Source of the DNA: Botryosphaeria dothidea
Lineage: Eukaryota; Ascomycota; Dothideomycetes; Botryosphaeriales; Botryosphaeriaceae
Direction of reading: 5' to 3'
NCBI GenBank assembly: GCA_011503125.2
Contig: WWBZ02000007.1
Coordinates: forward strand, 310,001 to 374,000
Length of the DNA: 64,000 nucleotides
This document shows positions 59,196-64,000 of the stretch, in pieces. The notes under the pieces were generated by a model. The model had not been told where the DNA came from. It did not search any database and saw only the letters and a list, made by a program, of their open reading frames with translations. How positions within the stretch are numbered: position 1 is the stretch's first letter; the number at the start of each line of letters is the position of its first letter. The position numbers and the translations under genes were made by a program.

Positions 59196-60403
59196 ATGCC
59201 AGCCGATCCAGAGTTGGACCAGCTTCTCCTGCAACACCCACGGACCAGCGCGATTGGGACAAGATTACAAGAGCAAATTGCTCGCCGCTTATGGCCTCCG
59301 ACTACTTGCAACTGGAAAAGACACGGCCCTGCACGTGCGCTCTACTTCTCATATTTTCTGGATGAGATCAACATCTGGGCAGTTTCGAGGCAGAAGGTGG
59401 CAATTGAAACATACAGAGATTTTCTGGATTTGACGCAACATCTCGTGTTGTACAGAGACAACCCTCGCCACTCTCCCGAGATCCAGGCCTTCTTCCCTGC
59501 AGTCGGCCCCGCGACGAGCACTCAATCCAACACTGGAGATATTCAGCTTCCCTTATCCCAGCGATACAACAATACAACACAGGTTGCAATTGACAACGCT
59601 CTTGAGCTTACGATTGGTCTCTGGCTCATGTTGTACATGGGCCCTAGCGACTCCTCTGTTTTCACCGGCCGGTCAAACTTCAAGTGGAGCAGCGGCTTCA
59701 CTCTGAGACAAGCTATCGATAATAACTTCCCGCGGATCCCAGTGCCACCTAGTGCGATTAGTGGAAAATACCGACCGGAGCTCAAAGCGCACAATTTGGA
59801 ACGCGTCGGAACTATCAAAATCAAATGGACGAGGAATTTAACAGACCATCTTGCCCTGGACGAGGAATGGGGTACCCTCATTCTCTACCACTTCGCGGAC
59901 TTCTTGCGTCTACTCGAGGGTTCTTCAATAGAAAGGTGAGTTGATCCTGAGTTCAATCCATTATTTTGCCTGATTGAGTTAGGATGATGTATCCAGAAGG
60001 TCTCTTGGAGGAGACGCGTCGGACTCTCGCAATCTTCTTTCCCCGCAATGATCCGCAAAGCCAAAAATGGTTTGAACGAGCAGTCAAAGCCGCCGATGGA
60101 GTCCTGGATAAAAGTGCTTCAGCGCAGTCATTAGGTTCCCGAGGTCGCGAAATTGAATCTTATGAGTTTTGGCATCATCGTCTGAGTGCTGTTGCTGCGT
60201 TCTTCGACAGCGCAGAGCCTCGGGGCTTCAAAGCATGGTGGTTTGACAGGCGGAGGGGCGTCCAATGGATAAATTTCTGGATAGCTGTAACTATCCTTCT
60301 TCTCACAATTTTTTTTGGATTAGTCTCATCCGTTACTGGAATCCTTCAGGTCTATTTTGCATCCAGACCTCAGCATGAACGTTCAAAGGCATCACTAGAT
60401 TGA
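59196..60403 (+). CDS. Fungal protein of unknown function with C-terminal membrane anchor
   Basis: Exons 59196-59935 and 59983-60403 give 386 aa (425 if the ATG at 59079 is used). The N-terminal part has DPELDQLLLQHPRTSAIG and YFSYFLDEINIW. The middle has a fungal signature LTIGLWLMLYMGPS followed by VFTGRSNFKWSSGFTLRQAI, and later EEWGTLILYHFADFL. Near the end, QWINFWIAVTILLLTIFFGL and VSSVTGILQVYFAS form one or two hydrophobic helices (about 350-378) followed by a short polar tail. This suggests a tail-anchored or hairpin membrane protein facing the cytosol. The family is common as an uncharacterised protein in Pezizomycotina. It shares a short upstream region with the protease-ankyrin-DUF6590 gene and converges on the second DUF6590 gene. 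Confidence 0.8.
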
Positions 60404-60763
60404 GATGAGCATTGAAGTAGAGAATTGGGGTTTTCATAACTTAAGCCGAAAGTATGACGCTGTGATTTATTTCAATTTGTTCCCTTTAACGTGGACTTTC
60501 CTCCAACGATGTACGGAGGGAAATGATAGTATCGAATGAAAAAATAACCCTCCTAAGATTGAGAGATGTGAACTGTTGTGCTCAAGCCTCGCGTGACCGC
60601 ATCATCTCACGAGTACCGCACTGACAGTGCCGTAAAGGTGCATAGGAAAGGGTACGGAAAAGCCAAGGAACGTATGGAGAGGAACTTGGTCTGTTATTGG
60701 AGTGTTCTCGAAAGTGGTTTGAAACGTATTTGGTGATCTTGCACTTTCGTTCCAGTCTTCCTG
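60404..60763. other. Convergent 3' flank
   Basis: Spacer of about 360 nt between two convergent genes; no gene or clear structure seen. Confidence 0.45.
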
Positions 60764-61816
60764 TCACCATCCTGACTCCGATCTCGCGTACTGAACTAGA
60801 ATTGGGATGTATTCGGGGTGGACCATGCCAAGGTCCTTTGCTTTGACATTGTGCTGAATGGGATGGTGAATGGCGAAATTCGCACGAGATGCCCCGATCA
60901 AAGGCGTCGTATTTTCCGCGGGTACAATCGGAATTGGCGCTTTCTCGAGTTGTGTCTCGCCACTTACGTAACTGGGGTACGTGCCTAACGTATAGACAAT
61001 TGTATGGGTGGAAGGATCTAAGCCCCGCTTAGTTGTTCCACGTCCTCCGTACGTCGAGATTGGACTTGAATGGTATCAGCTCCGAAATAATTTTCAGCAC
61101 CTTGTCGACTTCTCAAAGCTTACCATGCATAGCAGAACCCTTTGCCTTCTTTTACCACAATGAATCGGCGAATCTGACTGTAAACCTGCTCTCCAAACAT
61201 CACCGTGGACACATTGTCGGCATTCACGTTTGGTGCAGTCCCTCCAAGAGGCTCAGTGTAGAGAATGGAGAACATCTGCCGGACGTCAGTAGAATTCAAT
61301 CGTTTCGAAAATTCTTCTGGTCTTACGCGGCCTGGCCTAAAAAACCTCCGAGGCTGATATTGCATCGTATAGCCTGGAAAAATCAGTGATGCTTTATTGA
61401 AGCGGCGCTACGAACACACTTGAGTCCAAAGGTTCGACTTCCCCAGAACTTGGATCGCCACGAATTGTGTCGCCGAGGCCTTGAATTGCTTCCACTGTCC
61501 AAATTAGCGCCTCCTATCTGCGAAGACTGTTCAAGATCCTTACCGGATGGAACGGAATCTGCCAAGGAATCGCGGCGGGCCATCTCATCTGGCCTACGTG
61601 GTCATTATTAGCCCCAAGCAAGCCTTTAGCATCACAATGCTCTGTATTTCTAACCGCTTCCAGTAGGTGCTCCATTCCTCTGTTACTGTCAGCAATGCCC
61701 GGAAAATGATATCAAAGTAGTAAGGACTGACCGCCATTCCACTCCTGCCTATAGTATGCTTGATTTTCTTCATTCCAAACCCATCCCAGGGTTGGATCGG
61801 TGTTGCTTCCATCCAT
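60764..61816 (-). CDS. DUF6590 domain protein (stand-alone)
   Basis: Modelled as exons 61816-61732, 61677-61598, 61513-61420, 61373-61327, 61275-61124 and 61064-60764, giving 252 aa. The start MDGSNTDPTLGWVWNEENQA, then YYRQEWNG, is a Trp-rich N-terminus like that of other DUF6590 proteins. The domain itself reads SSYTMQYQPRRFFRPGR, MFSILYTEP, RRFIVVKEGKGFCYACPIST, YGGRGTTKRGLDPSTHTIVY and DLGMVHPEYIPILVQYARSE. Introns after the FFRPGR motif and before the YGGRG motif match those of the protease-ankyrin-DUF6590 gene 5 kb away. The stretch 61514-61597 is uncertain. The conspicuous GTAAGG donor at 61543 would leave a 30-nt intron, so a GTAGGC donor at 61597 was used. A nonsense mutation at about 61515 is the alternative. 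Confidence 0.7.
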
Positions 61817-62443
61817 GTTTGCTTGCCGTCGAGCTTGATCCCATGCTCGGAGGCACAGAGATATATACCCCTCACTTCATGCGGGTGGCTCGAAGATGGG
61901 TCGCAGAGCCGCACTAGACCAAAGCTGTTTTGCCATCAATGTCATCGCAGAACCGCTGACCCCGCGAAAGATAGTGATGTTGATGGGTCAATCAAAACCT
62001 GCATGAACACCGGAGGCGTCGTGAATCCCCGCGCTGCCGGTTCGTTGCACAACATGGGTCGACCCGCGGGCTGCTTGCCGAGGGTCGCCGCTTTAACACT
62101 TTTGCTTGCTTGCAAAGGTGCAACAGCAATTAACGCACGTACCACTCACACGGCAGGCTATCAGGCTGCACAACGGAACCATGTATATTTCCCGGCCCCT
62201 GGAATGCAGCCACGTATTTAAAAGCACACGCGAGTGTAGATGCAGCGCATCCCTGCTCCTGCGCTTCCCTCACTTGCTGCGAATTTTAGCGATGCATGAA
62301 ACTTCCTCGAATTTCCATGGCATCATGCAAGTTCCTATCAAGATGTCCTACGTGCTCTCCAGCTCGAGAAGACACTACAACTTTCGGCAAGACCATGCCT
62401 TGTGCGCAACCCACCTTGTCCCGTCTAACTATTCTCCTCAGGC
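61817..62443. promoter_or_regulatory. Divergent upstream region
   Basis: 627 nt between the starts of the stand-alone DUF6590 gene (minus) and the proline-rich coiled-coil gene (plus). Open frames here overlap in several frames; no independent gene is supported. Confidence 0.35.
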
Positions 62444-64000
62444 ATGTCTCCAAGTACACAGGCCAGCGAAGATTCAGAGCCACATATCGACGAATGCGAT
62501 CGGAAAGATAGCTTTGTCATGGACTCAGAGGTCCACCATCACCCGTCGCTTAATAACGCGTGCAACAACGAAGCCAGCAGCACGCAGACCAACCTGGCGT
62601 TTAAAGCGACTGAGTCCATGAATGCCGAACGACCAATACCTGATCGATTGACAATGCAGCAAGAAATCGGGCCAAGTGGTACCCCACCCTCACCCAACAC
62701 AGAGGATGAACAGCCTCAAGTCCGGATCGATTTACCGATGATCAATATTTCTGATCCAGACTCGGAGCCCCTTGAGTTCCGGCAGTCTCCTTTTTTGAAG
62801 CAACCTCCTACCGAGTATATGGATGTGAGCCTGGAGAAGTGCAATGGAGCCCCCTTGACGCCGCCAAACTTCCATCGTTTTGTCAAAGCAGCCAACCGGA
62901 AACAATCCTGGAGTCTCGACTCAGTGTCTCAAGCACGCTTTCCGCTACCCCCGCCCCCGCCACCCCCACCGCTTCCACCACTGCCGATGAATATAGCATT
63001 GTCTAGTCGCCCAAGCAAGCACATTCTTGAACGGCCTCAAGTCCGGCCTCCTCCTCATCCTCATCCACCACCACCACCACCACCACCTCCGCCGCCGCCG
63101 CCTCCGCCTCCTCCTCCGCCGCCTCATCCGCTTCCATCACAGCCCTCAAGTTCGCGTTACCCATCCCCACTTTCTCAGCCGCAAGCCCACGCTCAAGATC
63201 GAGACCGGCCAATTCTGCCGGGCTTGACAGAAGTACGCGTCAGGGAGTTTCTGGACCGCCTAGAGCAGATACAAGCTGACCAGGATAACCACCGCGAACA
63301 AAGAGAACACACAATGACAGAACGCGCCAGACTACGCAAATTAAGGAAAGAGCTTCAGCAGCGTCGAACCAAGACTCGTGATTTGGCAGCAAGCTTCATA
63401 AGTGAATTGCGTCAGATGTTCCTCCAAGCAAAGAAATATGATTTCAAGAGCATTTTAGAGCGGTATCAGGACGTGGAAAACGCCCATGATGAACTTGGTG
63501 AATATGAAGAAGACTTTGACGAGGAAGAACGGAAATATGATATCTTGGATTGGCAGTTGAGCCAGCATGAGGGAGACGTCGTGGGAGATCTCCTTGAAGA
63601 TATCGAGGAGCTCAAAATTGTCGCACAGCGCCCGGAGGAGGAAGAAATACATTCACCGAAGCCTGCGGTCGTGCCCACGTTTCTTTCTACTGAAAAAATG
63701 TTCCCGGATACAGGATCTTCTCCCAACTCTGCCGCGTCGGATGTCCAAGCAACACTCGAGCAATATTCCATGGACCCGTCCGGCCAACTGACTGAGGATT
63801 CTGGGTTGGATTCTGTTCCAGAGGACTCATCGCTCCCAGAGGAGCCGAAGGGTATAGATCTAGGACTGCTAGGACCGCACACTGGCCAAGTCTGCAAGAT
63901 CTCTGAGATTCGGACCCAAGTACTGGACTACTCTAGGAGGTTCTCCTCTCCAGAAAGCTCCAGGCCCCGGTTACTGCAGCTTCCAGGGCCTCTTGGACAT
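62444..64000 (+). CDS. Proline-rich coiled-coil protein, partial at the window end
   Basis: From the ATG at 62444 the frame stays open to the last base: 519 codons with no stop, so the 3' end lies outside the window. Residues 1-165 are polar and acidic with SP/TP sites (GTPPSPN, APLTPPNFH). Two proline runs follow, at about 168-180 and 201-232, the second with 20 or so prolines broken by His. These are potential SH3, WW or profilin ligands. From about 262 to 370 the sequence is strongly charged and helical (VREFLDRLEQIQADQD, RARLRKLRKELQQRRTKTRD, LEEDFDEEE-like acidic part), predicted coiled coil. The rest is acidic Ser/Pro. No enzyme motif. The layout resembles scaffold proteins; function unknown. 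An ATG further upstream could exist in another exon, since an acceptor-like CCTCAG precedes the start. Confidence 0.75.
   Translation, partial: MSPSTQASEDSEPHIDECDRKDSFVMDSEVHHHPSLNNACNNEASSTQTNLAFKATESMNAERPIPDRLTMQQEIGPSGTPPSPNTEDEQPQVRIDLPMINISDPDSEPLEFRQSPFLKQPPTEYMDVSLEKCNGAPLTPPNFHRFVKAANRKQSWSLDSVSQARFPLPPPPPPPPLPPLPMNIALSSRPSKHILERPQVRPPPHPHPPPPPPPPPPPPPPPPPPPPHPLPSQPSSSRYPSPLSQPQAHAQDRDRPILPGLTEVRVREFLDRLEQIQADQDNHREQREHTMTERARLRKLRKELQQRRTKTRDLAASFISELRQMFLQAKKYDFKSILERYQDVENAHDELGEYEEDFDEEERKYDILDWQLSQHEGDVVGDLLEDIEELKIVAQRPEEEEIHSPKPAVVPTFLSTEKMFPDTGSSPNSAASDVQATLEQYSMDPSGQLTEDSGLDSVPEDSSLPEEPKGIDLGLLGPHTGQVCKISEIRTQVLDYSRRFSSPESSRPRLLQLPGPLGH

Noticed and set aside
1..64000. tRNA, rRNA, transposon, integrase, CRISPR or prophage-like features
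   Set aside because: None was recognised by eye: no tRNA A/B box pairs with cloverleaf, no reverse transcriptase or transposase motifs, no regular direct-repeat arrays. Decayed repeats cannot be excluded without a repeat-library search.

Overview
This window is a filamentous ascomycete nuclear genome (Pezizomycotina; Dothideomycetes is my guess from gene style, not proven). The evidence is short spliceosomal introns of about 46-95 nt with GTRAGT-like donors and CTRAY-like branch sites. There are also fungal-only families (DUF6590, DUF3431, proteins with a WINFWIAV-type membrane tail), secreted plant-polymer enzymes, and intergenic spacers of 1-3.5 kb. No operons, rRNA, tRNA, CRISPR or complete transposon were seen. 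Gene models were spliced by hand. For most genes the summed exon lengths are divisible by three and domain motifs run through the joins.

Left part (0.1-12.9 kb, all minus strand): a 1,714-aa protein with an N-terminal Hsp90-type (sacsin/NO VEIN-like) ATPase fold and a DUF3883-like C-terminal end. It is followed by a head-to-tail array of five BTB/POZ paralogues, most with a C-terminal CxxC...CxxC...W zinc-ribbon-like tail and a phase-0 intron at the same place. One array member is frameshifted. A sixth member lies alone at 32.3-33.3 kb.

Centre (13-35 kb): sparse. It holds a CPR-type FAD/NADPH reductase lacking the flavodoxin domain, a small single-span membrane protein, a frameshifted unknown gene, and a HAL5/HRK-type protein kinase preceded by three CCAAT boxes.

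Right-centre (35.7-55.4 kb): an A-T-TD adenylate-forming reductase with a GC-AG intron, a secreted carboxylesterase, and a cutinase-like protein whose catalytic Ser is Gly. These are followed by a DUF3431 membrane protein with a 6-nt micro-exon, a KCTD-type BTB protein, a PL4 rhamnogalacturonan lyase, a glutathione synthetase with an N-terminal extension, and an SDR oxidoreductase. The mix suits a plant-associated or saprobic fungus.

Right end (55.9-64 kb): two DUF6590 genes. One is fused to a chymotrypsin-like domain with Cys at the nucleophile position and to ankyrin repeats. Between and beside them lie a tail-anchored-looking membrane protein and a proline-rich coiled-coil protein running off the window. 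This cluster and the ATPase/BTB end are the least conventional parts of the window.
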